Assembly (NCBI RefSeq): GCF_003426775.1 | Contig: NZ_QJUG01000048.1 | Location: forward strand, 1 to 45,586 | Direction: 5' to 3' | From: Allorhizocola rhizosphaerae | GTDB taxonomy: Bacteria > Actinomycetota > Actinomycetes > Mycobacteriales > Micromonosporaceae | DNA: 45,586 nt | Part shown: positions 1 through 7,847 of the stretch, piece after piece | Layout of the letters: each line of letters begins with the position of its first letter | Position numbering within the stretch: position 1 is the first letter of the stretch | The notes under the pieces: generated by a model | Seen by the model: the letters and a program-made list of their open reading frames with translations, nothing else | The model's database searches: none | Told to the model about the DNA's origin: nothing | Translations under genes and position numbers: made by a program

Positions 1-786
1 GTGGGGGTGGGGTGGCGGCCCGAGATTGCGGGGGTTGTGGCGGGCCTGCCCGGTGTGCCCTTTGTGGAGGTTATCGCCGAAACGTTGGGGCGCAACGGGT
101 TGCCCGTGTCGCTGGGCGAGTTGCGTGCGCGCGGGGTGGCGGTGGTGCCGCACGGGGTGCGCCTGTCGCTGGGCGGGGCCGAACCGGTGGAGCCCGAGCG
201 GGTCGCACATCTCGCGCACTGCGCCGAAATGACCGGCGCGCCGCTGGTGAGCGAGCACATCGCGTTCGTGCGCGCGGACGGGCTTGAGGCGGGACATCTG
301 CTCCCGTTGCCGCGCAGCCGGGATGCGGTGGAGGCCCTGGTGGCCAACGTGAAGCGTGCCCAGGCCGACCTGCCCGTGCCGCTCGCACTCGAACCGATCG
401 CTGCGCTGTTTGACTGGCCCGATGATGAGCTCGCCGAGGGCCAGTTCCTGACGGAGATTCTTGAGCGGACGGATGCACTGCTGCTGCTCGATATCGCGAA
501 TGTGTATGCCAATGCCGTGAACCGAGGGGTGGATCCACTGTCCAGTGTGGAGGGTTGGCCGCTGGAGCGGCTCGCTTACGCCCACGTGGCGGGCGGGGCC
601 TTCTCGGACGGGGTGTATCACGATACGCATACGGATCCTGTGATGGAAGCGGTCATCGAACTGGTGGCCGCGTTGAAGCCGAAGGCGCTGATGCTGGAAC
701 GCGACGGGAACTACCCGGCCTGGGGCGAGTTGCGGTCCGAATTGGACGCTCTGGCCGACGCGTGCGGGCATCCGCGAATCACATGA
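1..786 (+). CDS. DUF692 / multinuclear non-heme iron oxygenase (MNIO) family protein, possibly 5'-truncated
   Basis: Reads as a DUF692 (MNIO) TIM-barrel protein, the family that includes MbnB and other peptide-modifying iron enzymes. Visible family motifs in order: GVGWRPE at the N-terminus, PHGVRLSLGG, SEHIAFVR, ALEPIA, LLDIANVYANAVNRG, AHVAGG and YHDTHTDPV; the His/Glu/Asp residues in these are the expected metal ligands. MNIO enzymes modify Cys-containing precursor peptides together with a partner protein, and a small partner-like gene overlaps this stop codon by 4 bp. The reading frame is open from base 1 with GTG; homologues usually carry a few residues before GxGWRPE, so the true start may lie outside the window. 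No precursor peptide is visible inside the window. Family assignment is firm; substrate is unknown. Confidence 0.88.
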   Translation: MGVGWRPEIAGVVAGLPGVPFVEVIAETLGRNGLPVSLGELRARGVAVVPHGVRLSLGGAEPVEPERVAHLAHCAEMTGAPLVSEHIAFVRADGLEAGHLLPLPRSRDAVEALVANVKRAQADLPVPLALEPIAALFDWPDDELAEGQFLTEILERTDALLLLDIANVYANAVNRGVDPLSSVEGWPLERLAYAHVAGGAFSDGVYHDTHTDPVMEAVIELVAALKPKALMLERDGNYPAWGELRSELDALADACGHPRIT

Positions 787-1181
787 GCGGCGACGATCTG
801 GCGCGGCGGCAGGCCGAGCTCGTGCGGGCACTCGTGGCGGGCGGGGCCGCACCCGAGGGGTTTGATGCCGGGCGCGTGGCGATTGCCCGCAAAGCGTTGC
901 TGCGCAAACGCGCCCGCAACGTGCGCCGGGAATGGCCGTGCCTGGCCGCGCAGTACGGCGATGGGTGGGAGCAGGTCTTCTCGGCGTGGGCCGATGGTCG
1001 GCCGACGCAAGGCGCGCTCAGCGATGGTTACGAATTCGCGAGGGCGAACCTGCCGACCGACCCGGGCGCCCGCGTCGAGCTTATGGTGTACGAGGCCCGC
1101 TCCCGCGCGTTCGCGGTCCGGATTGGACAACGTGCCCTCGTCGTGGCCGTGCGCGGTCGCGCCTGGCTCAAACTTTGGTAA
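783..1181 (+). CDS. Small MNIO-partner-like protein
   Basis: A 132-residue protein whose ATG overlaps the stop of the MNIO gene (ATGA), so the two are probably translationally coupled. It starts MSGDDLARRQAELVRALV and is mostly helical and basic in its first half (RKALLRKRARNVRREWP), followed by a more beta-like end (RIGQRALVVAVRGRAW). Actinobacterial MNIO genes are commonly followed by a small protein of this size and N-terminal pattern (RQ..L...L), distantly resembling the HvfC/BufC partner family that delivers the precursor. The partner role is inference from position and pattern; no catalytic motif is visible. Confidence 0.65.
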   Translation: MSGDDLARRQAELVRALVAGGAAPEGFDAGRVAIARKALLRKRARNVRREWPCLAAQYGDGWEQVFSAWADGRPTQGALSDGYEFARANLPTDPGARVELMVYEARSRAFAVRIGQRALVVAVRGRAWLKLW

Positions 1182-1191
1182 CGTCGCGGGC

Positions 1192-1950
1192 ATGGACCTT
1201 GGGCTGGCCGGAAAAGCGTTCCTCCTGACCGGCGCCTCTCGCGGGCTGGGGTTCGCGACCGCGCGCTGCCTGGTGGCCGACGGCGCCAACGTCGTGCTTT
1301 CCGCACGCGATGAGCAGCGCCTGGCCGCGGCCGTCGCAGACCTCGGAAAGGCGCAGGCGCACGGCGTACCGGCTGATCTGGGAGAGGAAACAACCGCGGA
1401 CCGGTTGGTCGGCGCGGCGCTTGACCACTTCGGGCGTCTCGACGGGGCCTTGATTTCGGTCGGCGGCCCACCACGCGGGACGGCCACGCAGGTGACCGAC
1501 GAGCAGTGGCGGGAGTCGTTCGAGACGGTCTTCCTCGGCGCGGTGCGGCTGGCACGCCGGGTCGCCGAGGCGCTCACCAACGGTGGCGCGATCGGGTTTG
1601 TGCTGTCCAGCTCGGCCTGGATGCCGATCGTCGGCCTCGGCCTGTCCAACGGGCTGCGGCCGGGTCTGCTGGGCGTGGCCAAGGACATGGCCGACGAGCT
1701 GGCCCCGCGCGGCATCCGGGTGGTGAGCCTGCTCCCCCACCGGATTTTGACCGACCGCAACCGGGAGTTGTTCGCCGCGACCGGCGATGCCGCGAAGGCG
1801 CAGTCGGAGGCCGAGGCGTCCATCCCATTAGGACGGTTGGGCCAGCCCGAGGAGTTCGGCCGGGTGGCAGCGTTCCTGCTGTCCCCGGCGGCGAGCTATC
1901 TCACCGGGCTGGCCGTGCCGGTCGACGGCGGCGCGATGCGGGCCTACTGA
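1192..1950 (+). CDS. Atypical short-chain dehydrogenase/reductase-like protein
   Basis: A 252-residue SDR-fold protein annotated by homology as 3-oxoacyl-ACP reductase-like. The nucleotide-binding motif TGASRGLG is intact near residues 13-20, and the C-terminal PVDGG motif is present. The catalytic Tyr-x3-Lys is absent: the corresponding stretch is GLGLSNGLRPG (about residues 148-158), giving Ser152 and Arg156 at the Tyr and Lys positions. A subgroup of BKR-like SDRs with an SNxxR sequence is known, so this is a divergent subfamily rather than a damaged gene. ATG at 1192 is chosen because a -10-like TAACGT at 1179-1184 lies 7 nt upstream, suggesting a leaderless transcript. The 3' end overlaps the convergent lipoprotein gene by 7 bp. 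Confidence 0.88.
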   Translation: MDLGLAGKAFLLTGASRGLGFATARCLVADGANVVLSARDEQRLAAAVADLGKAQAHGVPADLGEETTADRLVGAALDHFGRLDGALISVGGPPRGTATQVTDEQWRESFETVFLGAVRLARRVAEALTNGGAIGFVLSSSAWMPIVGLGLSNGLRPGLLGVAKDMADELAPRGIRVVSLLPHRILTDRNRELFAATGDAAKAQSEAEASIPLGRLGQPEEFGRVAAFLLSPAASYLTGLAVPVDGGAMRAY

Positions 1951-2426
1951 CACAGCGACTTGAGCTTGTTGGTCGACGCCTGGTTGACGTTCTGGATCGC
2001 GGCCTGGATCTTCGCCGGGTCGCTGCCTGCCGCGTTGAGTTCGGACTGCAGCTTCGTGGCCGCGGCCACCTCGTCCTTAAGCGCCGCCTTCACCTCGGCG
2101 TCGCCGGCCTTGGCTTCGAGCTCGGCGGTCTTGGTCTTGTAGTCGTTGAGCAGCGTGGTGAGTTCGCCGTACGCGCTGGCGGCCTTCAGCGGGTCGTCCT
2201 TGGCGCCCTCGATCGTCGCCCGGTGGGTGGCGATCTTGGCCTCGACGTCGGTGCGCAGGGTCTTCCAGGCGGCGCATGTGGTCGCCTTGTCGGCCGGGCT
2301 GCCGTCCGTCTTGGTGGTGGGGGTGCCCGTGGGCGAGCCGAGCGGGGGTTGCGGGACATCGGCGCAGGCAGCCGTCGCGAAAAGCGCCACGCCCACGAGG
2401 GCGGCGGTGGCGAGTAAGCGTCGCAT
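1944..2426 (-). CDS. Putative lipoprotein
   Basis: A 160-residue protein beginning MRRLLATAALVGVALF and ending its signal peptide in ATAAC, a plausible lipobox, so it is probably a lipid-anchored extracytoplasmic protein. A short Pro/Thr/Gly-rich linker follows, then a strongly helical Ala/Lys/Glu-rich body (for example LNDYKTKTAELEAKAGD) likely to form coiled helices, with a Cys in TTCAAW and another in the final LCQ. An upstream in-frame start exists, but ATG at 2426 places the signal peptide at the N-terminus and has a -10-like TACGCT (2438-2433 on the minus strand) 6 nt upstream. Function unknown. Confidence 0.75.
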   Translation of the reverse strand: MRRLLATAALVGVALFATAACADVPQPPLGSPTGTPTTKTDGSPADKATTCAAWKTLRTDVEAKIATHRATIEGAKDDPLKAASAYGELTTLLNDYKTKTAELEAKAGDAEVKAALKDEVAAATKLQSELNAAGSDPAKIQAAIQNVNQASTNKLKSLCQ

Positions 2427-2445
2427 TCGGGCAGCGTACTTCACG

Positions 2446-2565
2446 CCCGCACCACGCGAGCACGTTGCCGTCGTTACGGCGAGCACCCGCACCATGCGAG
2501 CACGCTACCGCCCTTACGGCGAGCACCCGCACCACGCGAACGCGATGCCCGCCGTTATGGCGAGC
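2446..2565. repeat. Three tandem copies of a 40-bp repeat
   Basis: Copies run about 2446-2485, 2486-2525 and 2526-2565. Each begins CCCGCACCA(C/T)GCGA, carries a small hairpin-forming element near its middle to end (GCCGT-CGTT-ACGGC in copy 1; degenerate CCG/CGG and CGCC/GGCG versions in copies 2 and 3) and ends GGCGAGC. The array lies between the minus-strand membrane protein gene and the lipoprotein gene, just upstream of the lipoprotein promoter. It could be an operator array or a neutral tandem duplication. Confidence 0.8.
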
Positions 2566-2571
2566 GCCGCG

Positions 2572-3849
2572 TCACCAGGGCGTGCGCAGGACGGCTTCTA
2601 TCACTATCGCTGTCAACGCCCCGACCGACACGAGCAACAGCGGCGACTCGACCGGCTCACCGCCCTGTTCCTCCGGCGCTATCGCCGCGACCGTCAGCCA
2701 CGGGAAGAACGGGAGCCATGCGTGCTCGACTCCGCCCCGCGCCAGCCCGGCAGCGATCGAGAACAGCACGGCGCTCGCCGCGCCCAGCAGGAACGGCCAC
2801 GCGGGCGTGTTGCGCACCTTGCGCACGCTCGCGTACACCGCCGGCCCGCACGCCAGGAGCAACGCGCAGATGCTGATGAGTCCCCACCACAGTGCCGATC
2901 GCTGGGGTTCGATGGTCTTGGCGAAGTCTGCATAGGCCGTCCCCAATCCATCGGTCCAGCCGAACCCCGCCGCCGACGCAGCCAACACGGGTGCGAGCGC
3001 GCCAAGCCCGCTGAAAAGGTTGAGCGCCGCGCGCCTCCGGGCGAAGTAAATGCCCACAATGGACAGTCCGAGCCACGCCGCCGCGTAGGAGAAAAGCGCG
3101 GCCACGCCGAGCAGCAGCCCCGCGAGGATGGCCCATCCGGCGGCGCGCCAGGCCCGGTTGCGCGTGGCGCGCAGCCCGGCGAGCGTCATCGCGGCCGCGA
3201 TCGTGAGCACGACCGCATCCATTGAGACGGCGAGCCACACGGCGTACGGGGCAAGTATGAGCACTGGGGCGTAACGCCTTGCCACATCCTCGCCGCTTAC
3301 ATCCCTTACGGCGCCGAGCACGAGCGGCGCAGAGAGCGCTCCAATGGCGGTCACGATGAGCGCGAGCCCGAAGTGCCCGGTGACCCCTGCGCGCTGCAAA
3401 GCCCACAGCAGCAACACAGGGCCGGGAGGATGGCCGCGGGTCGCGGTGGTGTGCTCGGCGCTGCGGCTGGTAAACGTGCGCAGGTATTCGAGCGGGTCGT
3501 CGCCCACCTCATTCACGTCACCCAAATAGCTGTCCGGCGTTAGGGATCGGGTCAGCCCGTCCGTGCCGTCAACGAGCGCCAGTGAGACGGCCCATGCGAA
3601 CAGGCCCACCCCAGAAAGCGCTAACCAATTTTTTATATGTGGACGCTTTACCGCGAGCCAGACAACAATCCCAGCAACAGCGGGAGCCACAAGCGAAAGG
3701 GGCGAAATTTCGAACCTATAGCTTCCTAGAAAGGGTGCGCTCGCTGTGCCAAGTCTTGCCCCGCTCTCCACGGCCATCCACGTGACCAATAAACCTCCGC
3801 TGACCAGCAATAGCCAGCCGATCAGGTCATTGCGCTCACGGGTGCTCAC
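2572..3849 (-). CDS. Multi-pass membrane protein, GT-C glycosyltransferase-like
   Basis: About 425 residues with roughly ten hydrophobic segments, for example IGWLLLVSGGLLVTWMAV, LVAPAVAGIVVWLAV and AILAGLLLGVAALFSYAAA. A large extracytoplasmic loop after the first segments carries an acidic/aromatic stretch and RGHPPGPVLLLW; a (T/G)HPPG-type loop before a membrane helix is common in GT-C enzymes that use polyprenyl-phosphate sugars. The assignment to a GT-C-like fold rests on that pattern and topology only. The frame is open to a TTG at 3900, but GTG at 3849 (VSTRERNDLIG) is preferred because TAGCGT lies 8 nt upstream. Followed downstream by the tandem repeat and lipoprotein gene. Confidence 0.7.
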   Translation of the reverse strand: MSTRERNDLIGWLLLVSGGLLVTWMAVESGARLGTASAPFLGSYRFEISPLSLVAPAVAGIVVWLAVKRPHIKNWLALSGVGLFAWAVSLALVDGTDGLTRSLTPDSYLGDVNEVGDDPLEYLRTFTSRSAEHTTATRGHPPGPVLLLWALQRAGVTGHFGLALIVTAIGALSAPLVLGAVRDVSGEDVARRYAPVLILAPYAVWLAVSMDAVVLTIAAAMTLAGLRATRNRAWRAAGWAILAGLLLGVAALFSYAAAWLGLSIVGIYFARRRAALNLFSGLGALAPVLAASAAGFGWTDGLGTAYADFAKTIEPQRSALWWGLISICALLLACGPAVYASVRKVRNTPAWPFLLGAASAVLFSIAAGLARGGVEHAWLPFFPWLTVAAIAPEEQGGEPVESPLLLVSVGALTAIVIEAVLRTPW

Positions 3850-3990
3850 GACGCCACACGCTATCGGGTACCCGACAGGTGTGCGCGTGTCGGTTGGCAA
3901 GAAATTGATATCTAGCGCATGATCGTCGGAGGCGGTCTAATAGGGAAGACCGCAAAGTCCGTATCGTCACTAGGACGTGAGGGAAAGAGA

Positions 3991-4218
3991 ATGGCAGCCA
4001 CCGGCACAGCTAGTACGACGGAGAAGGGTCGCCGGATCGTCGGCACCGAACGTCAAACGCTCGCCAAGGATCTCGTGAAGCGATACACCTCGGGTGAGAG
4101 CATCCGCGCTCTGGCCGCATCGACGGGCCGCTCTTACGGATTCATCCACCGGGTGCTCACCGAGTCAGGGGTTCAGCTTCGCCAGCGCGGCGGCGCCCGT
4201 CGGCGCAAAAAAGCATGA
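3991..4218 (+). CDS. Small helix-turn-helix protein
   Basis: A 75-residue basic protein with a single predicted helix-turn-helix: LAKDLVKRYTSGESIRALAA followed by STGRSYGFIHRVLTESG, and a C-terminal tail of Arg/Lys (GGARRRKKA). This layout is that of small conserved actinobacterial HTH proteins; the specific target is unknown. ATG at 3991 is preceded by GAGGGA at 3979-3984, a good ribosome binding site; an in-frame start at 3919 lacks one. It is divergent from the membrane protein gene. Confidence 0.82.
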   Translation: MAATGTASTTEKGRRIVGTERQTLAKDLVKRYTSGESIRALAASTGRSYGFIHRVLTESGVQLRQRGGARRRKKA

Positions 4219-4227
4219 CCCCGCCGG

Positions 4228-4252
4228 CTGGCGATGGGTCGTCCGTCGCCAG
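4228..4252. other. Inverted repeat after the HTH gene
   Basis: Perfect 7-bp arms CTGGCGA / TCGCCAG with an 11-nt loop, 9 bases past the HTH stop codon and 27 bases before the next start. There is no T-tract, so a terminator role is only possible; a hairpin that partly separates the two genes is an alternative. Confidence 0.3.
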
Positions 4253-4279
4253 CGATCCGCAATCGGGAAGCCGGCTGGC

Positions 4280-5029
4280 ATGACGTCGACCGGCTTCCGC
4301 GTCACAAGCGACGGTCCAGTTGCGACGGTGACATTGGACCGGCCGGCGCAGCGCAACGCGCAGACTCCTCAAATGTGGCTTGAATTGGCCGCGGTCGGGC
4401 GCGAACTCAGCGGCGACACCAGAGTGGTTGTCCTCAAGGGTGAGGGTCCCTCGTTTTCCGCCGGACTCGACCGCAACGCCATCCCCGCCGCGCTCGGCGA
4501 GATGAGCGCATTGACACCAGACGATGCCGCTTCGCGCATAGCGGAATATCAGGCCGCATTCGATTGGTTGCGCCGTCCGGACCTCATCTCGGTCGCCGCC
4601 GTGCACGGCCATGCCATCGGCGCGGGCTTCCAGCTCGCGCTCGCTTGCGATTTCCGGGTCGCGGCCGAGGACGCCTCCTTCGCCATGGCCGAGATCACCC
4701 TGGGCCTTGTTCCAGATTTAGGGGGTACGAGGCGACTGCTCGAACTTGTCGGCTACGCGCGGGCGCTGGAGCTGTGCGTGACCGGCCGCCGCGTGCTTGC
4801 CCACGAAGCGTTGGCCCTCGGATTGGCCAACGTCGTGGTCCCCGTCACCGAGCTTGCGGCGGCAACGGACGACCTGGTCGCGGCCGTGCTGGCGGGCAAC
4901 CGCGACGCGGTCGTGGAGATCAAGGCGCTGCTGGCGTCGGCGGCGCTGCGCACGTTCGGCGAGCAGGAGCGCTTCGAGCGCGAGGCGCAGGTGCGCCGGA
5001 TACGTGATCTAGCTGGCTTGGGCGAGTAG
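4280..5029 (+). CDS. Enoyl-CoA hydratase/isomerase family protein
   Basis: A 249-residue crotonase-superfamily protein. The oxyanion-hole segments are recognisable as GPSFSAGLDR (about 57-65) and HGHAIGAGFQLALACD (110-124). In canonical enoyl-CoA hydratase two glutamates act on substrate; the second is retained in MAEITLGLVP (Glu138), but the first falls at Gln118 in GAGFQLA. The protein may therefore be an isomerase, a hydrolase or a hydratase with altered chemistry rather than a standard fatty-acid beta-oxidation hydratase. No other fatty-acid gene adjoins it; the HTH gene upstream and ABC exporter downstream do not indicate a pathway. Confidence 0.88.
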   Translation: MTSTGFRVTSDGPVATVTLDRPAQRNAQTPQMWLELAAVGRELSGDTRVVVLKGEGPSFSAGLDRNAIPAALGEMSALTPDDAASRIAEYQAAFDWLRRPDLISVAAVHGHAIGAGFQLALACDFRVAAEDASFAMAEITLGLVPDLGGTRRLLELVGYARALELCVTGRRVLAHEALALGLANVVVPVTELAAATDDLVAAVLAGNRDAVVEIKALLASAALRTFGEQERFEREAQVRRIRDLAGLGE

Positions 5030-5086
5030 GAATGTCAGACCCGCGGGATAGGTTGGTTCCACTAGATCGTCTCGTGGAGGTGGCCG

Positions 5087-7039
5087 ATGTCCTACGGTGG
5101 TGGCGGCATGGAGTGGATGATGCGCTCCATGCGCCGGGGGCAGACGCTTGAGAAACGCAAGATTGGCCGTGAGACGGCCAAGCGCATCCTTTCCTTCGCG
5201 GGCCCATATAAGCGCGAGATAACGTTCTTCCTCGCGGTCATCGTCGTCAGCGCGGTCATCGGCGTGGCCACTCCCCTGCTCGCGGGCCAGGTGGTGCGCC
5301 TGATCAATTCGGGGAGTCCCTCGGCGGCGAGCCAGATCGTGAAGATCGCTCTGGTCATCGCCGGGCTGGCCGTGGTGGGCGCGGTGCTGTCGTTGGCCGA
5401 GCGGTGGTATTCGTCGCGCATCGGCGAGGGTCTCATCTACGACCTGCGCACCCAGGTCTACGACCACGTGCAGCGCATGCCGGTGCAGTTCTTCACCCGG
5501 GCGCAGACCGGGGCGCTGGTGAGCCGGCTCAACAACGACGTGCTGGGCGCGCAGCGGGCGTTCACCTCGACGCTGTCCGGTGTGGTGAGCAACGTCATCC
5601 AGCTCGTGCTGACCGCCGCGGCGATGTTCGTGCTGTCGTGGCAGATCACCGCGCTGTCGCTGTTGCTGCTGCCGGTGTTCATCCTCCCCGCGCGGCGCAT
5701 GGGCAACCGCCTGGCCGAAATCACCAAGGAGTCCTACGACCTCAACGCGAAGATGAACGCGACCATGACCGAGCGGTTCGGCGTGGCCGGGGCGCTGCTG
5801 GTGAAGCTGTTCGTGCGGCCCGAGTCCGAGTCGCAGCGGTTCTCCGCGCGGGCCGGGCGGGTGCGCGACATCGGTGTGCTGTCGGCGATGTATTCGCGCA
5901 TGTTCTTCGCCGCCATGATGCTCGTGGCGTCGCTGGCGCAGGCCCTCGTCTATGGGCTCGGCGGGTGGTATGCGGTGGTCGGCACGCTCGACGCCGGTGA
6001 CGTGGTCGCGCTGGCGTTGCTGCTGACCCGGTTATACGGTCCGATCACCGCACTGTCCAATGTGCGCATTGACGTGATGGGCGCGCTGGTCTCGTTTGAC
6101 CGCGTGTTCGAGGTGCTCGACCTGCCGCCAGCGATCGCCGAAAGGCCTGGCGCGGTGGCGATTCCGGCGGGCGCGGCCACGGTCGAGTTCCGCGACGTGC
6201 ACTTCCGCTATCCGACGGCGGCCGAGATTTCGCTTGCCTCGCTTGAGGATGTGGCCCGGGTGGAGCGCACGACCACCGATCCGGTGCTGCGCGGGGTTTC
6301 GTTCACAGTGGAGCCGGGGCAACTCGTGGCGCTCGTCGGGCCCTCGGGCGCGGGCAAGTCCACCACCTCGATGCTGGTGAGCCGGCTCTACGACGTGACA
6401 TCGGGCGCGGTGCTGGTGGGTGGCGTCGACGTGCGCGACGCCACGATGCAGTCGCTGCGCGAGAACATCGGCGTGGTGACCCAGGACGCGCACCTGTTCC
6501 ACGAGACGCTCGCCGAAAACCTTCGCTACGCCAAGCCCGATGCCACCGACGAGGAGCTGTGGGCGGCGCTGCGCGGGGCCCAGATCGAGCACATGGTGCA
6601 GGCCCTGCCGGACGGGCTCGACACGGTCGTCGGCGAGCGGGGATACCGGTTCTCGGGTGGGGAGAAGCAGCGCATCGCCATCGCGCGGCTGCTGCTGAAG
6701 GCGCCGTCCATCGTGATCCTCGACGAGGCCACGGCGCACCTCGACTCAGAAAGCGAGGCGGCCGTGCAGGAGGCGCTGTCCTCGGCGCTGACCGGGCGCA
6801 CGGCGCTGGTCATCGCGCACCGGCTGTCCACCGTGCGCGAGGCCGACCAGATCCTGGTGCTCGACGAGGGCCGCATCGTGCAGCGCGGCACGCACGAGCA
6901 ACTGATCGCCGAGGGCGGCCTCTACGCCGATCTGTACAAGACCCAGTTCGCGATCGGCGCGTCCCCACCGCGCCTGGTCAACTCCCCCGAGCCCGTCATC
7001 GTGACCGCGGGCCCATACCCCGCCGACGACCACGACTGA
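5087..7039 (+). CDS. ABC exporter, fused permease-ATPase
   Basis: A 650-residue half-transporter with an N-terminal type IV exporter membrane domain (about residues 40-330, six hydrophobic helices) and a C-terminal nucleotide-binding domain. The NBD shows Walker A GPSGAGKST, a Q-loop in VVTQDAHLFHETLAENL, the signature FSGGEKQRIAIAR, Walker B IVILDEATAHLD and switch histidine in VIAHRLST, so the ATPase should be active. Half-transporters of this type dimerise and export lipids, peptides or drugs; the substrate cannot be read from sequence. ATG at 5087 follows GAGG at 5077-5080. It stands as a single gene, convergent with the downstream TetR gene. Confidence 0.93.
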   Translation: MSYGGGGMEWMMRSMRRGQTLEKRKIGRETAKRILSFAGPYKREITFFLAVIVVSAVIGVATPLLAGQVVRLINSGSPSAASQIVKIALVIAGLAVVGAVLSLAERWYSSRIGEGLIYDLRTQVYDHVQRMPVQFFTRAQTGALVSRLNNDVLGAQRAFTSTLSGVVSNVIQLVLTAAAMFVLSWQITALSLLLLPVFILPARRMGNRLAEITKESYDLNAKMNATMTERFGVAGALLVKLFVRPESESQRFSARAGRVRDIGVLSAMYSRMFFAAMMLVASLAQALVYGLGGWYAVVGTLDAGDVVALALLLTRLYGPITALSNVRIDVMGALVSFDRVFEVLDLPPAIAERPGAVAIPAGAATVEFRDVHFRYPTAAEISLASLEDVARVERTTTDPVLRGVSFTVEPGQLVALVGPSGAGKSTTSMLVSRLYDVTSGAVLVGGVDVRDATMQSLRENIGVVTQDAHLFHETLAENLRYAKPDATDEELWAALRGAQIEHMVQALPDGLDTVVGERGYRFSGGEKQRIAIARLLLKAPSIVILDEATAHLDSESEAAVQEALSSALTGRTALVIAHRLSTVREADQILVLDEGRIVQRGTHEQLIAEGGLYADLYKTQFAIGASPPRLVNSPEPVIVTAGPYPADDHD

Positions 7040-7095
7040 CCCGCCTGCGCGGGATGACACCGACCTGCCCAGCCCGACTACAGGTTGGCAAGGCT

Positions 7096-7109
7096 GGCCC
7101 GACTGGGCC
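7096..7109. terminator. Short GC hairpin between convergent genes
   Basis: GGCCC-GACT-GGGCC lies in the 99-bp gap between the convergent ABC exporter and TetR genes. It is short and has no T-tract, but its position would suit a bidirectional terminator. Confidence 0.25.
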
Positions 7110-7138
7110 GCGCATCGCTGGCCATCGCTTTCCGCGGG

Positions 7139-7753
7139 CTAGTCCGTCGGTTGGGACATGATCTTGCGGATCTGGGTGGGCGTCGGCGGGGACGGCAGTG
7201 GCTGCTGTTCGCGGCAGCGGAACGCCTGCAAGAGGTATTCCACCAAGCGTTTCCATGCCTTGGGCGCGGTGCGCGAGGTCTCCCGCAGCAGTCCTGCGTT
7301 GGCCATGAGCAGCATCGGCAGATCCTCGGGCACGTAGTCGTCGCGCAGTGCGCCCGCCTTCTTGGCGCGTGCGACCAGCTCAAGGTAGCCCTGGAAGATG
7401 GCCGCGGCACGCTCATCCTCCGGGCCGTGGCAGGGGATCATCAGCATCTGCGCCAATCCCGGCAGCCGGGCCTGGATCTCGGCGATGGCCCGGATGAAAC
7501 CGCTGAACCCTTCCCACGGATCCGGATCGGACAACCCCTTGGCCAGTGCGCGCTCAAAGAGTTCGATCTGGCGGGTGGCGACCGCGGCGAGGAGGTCTTC
7601 GCGCGTGGCAAAGCGGCGGTACAGCGTGGCGATGCCCACACCGGCCTCGGAGGCGATCTCCTCCAGCGGCGCGTCGAGGCCGCGCGCGGCGAAGATGTTG
7701 CGCGCCGCATCGAGGATCAGCTCCCGATTCCGCGCCGCGTCCGCCCGCACCAT
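7139..7753 (-). CDS. TetR family transcriptional regulator
   Basis: A 204-residue regulator. The N-terminal DNA-binding domain reads NRELILDAARNIFAARG, then LEEIASEAGVGIATLYRRF, a textbook TetR helix-turn-helix. The C-terminal ligand domain is helical and of SACE_7040-like length. The frame extends upstream into the DoxX gene, but ATG at 7753 puts the TetR fold at the start and has TACGCT 7 nt upstream. It is divergent from doxX with a perfect palindrome in the 94-bp gap, so it very likely represses both genes. C-terminal residues after about 190 are Pro-rich and probably disordered. Confidence 0.92.
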   Translation of the reverse strand: MVRADAARNRELILDAARNIFAARGLDAPLEEIASEAGVGIATLYRRFATREDLLAAVATRQIELFERALAKGLSDPDPWEGFSGFIRAIAEIQARLPGLAQMLMIPCHGPEDERAAAIFQGYLELVARAKKAGALRDDYVPEDLPMLLMANAGLLRETSRTAPKAWKRLVEYLLQAFRCREQQPLPSPPTPTQIRKIMSQPTD

Positions 7754-7765
7754 GATCCTAAGCGT

Positions 7766-7802
7766 AGCAGCGATAAGTGGACGGGAGCCTCCACTTACTG
7801 CT
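7766..7802. promoter_or_regulatory. Palindromic operator, TetR/DoxX intergenic region
   Basis: Core TAAGTGGA (7774-7781) and TCCACTTA (7790-7797) are perfect inverted 8-mers separated by 8 bp; AGCAG and CTGCT extend the symmetry outside. It sits just upstream of the TetR gene's -10 (minus strand) and before doxX, the expected place for a TetR-type autoregulatory operator. Confidence 0.75.
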
Positions 7803-7817
7803 AGGTTCGACCCACAA

Positions 7818-7832
7818 GTGGAGGAGATCCAC
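7818..7832. promoter_or_regulatory. Second, shorter inverted repeat before doxX
   Basis: GTGGA (7818-7822) and TCCAC (7828-7832) around GGAGA reuse the same half-site as the main operator but with a 5-bp spacer. It lies in the doxX leader before the ribosome binding site GGAGG, suggesting a second, weaker binding site. Confidence 0.5.
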
Positions 7833-7847
7833 CGTTTAGGAGGCGCC

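Noticed and set aside
2572-3900. TTG start at 3900 for the membrane protein
   Set aside because: There is no ribosome binding site, and the added residues are not membrane-protein-like; GTG 3849 has a -10 element at the usual distance.
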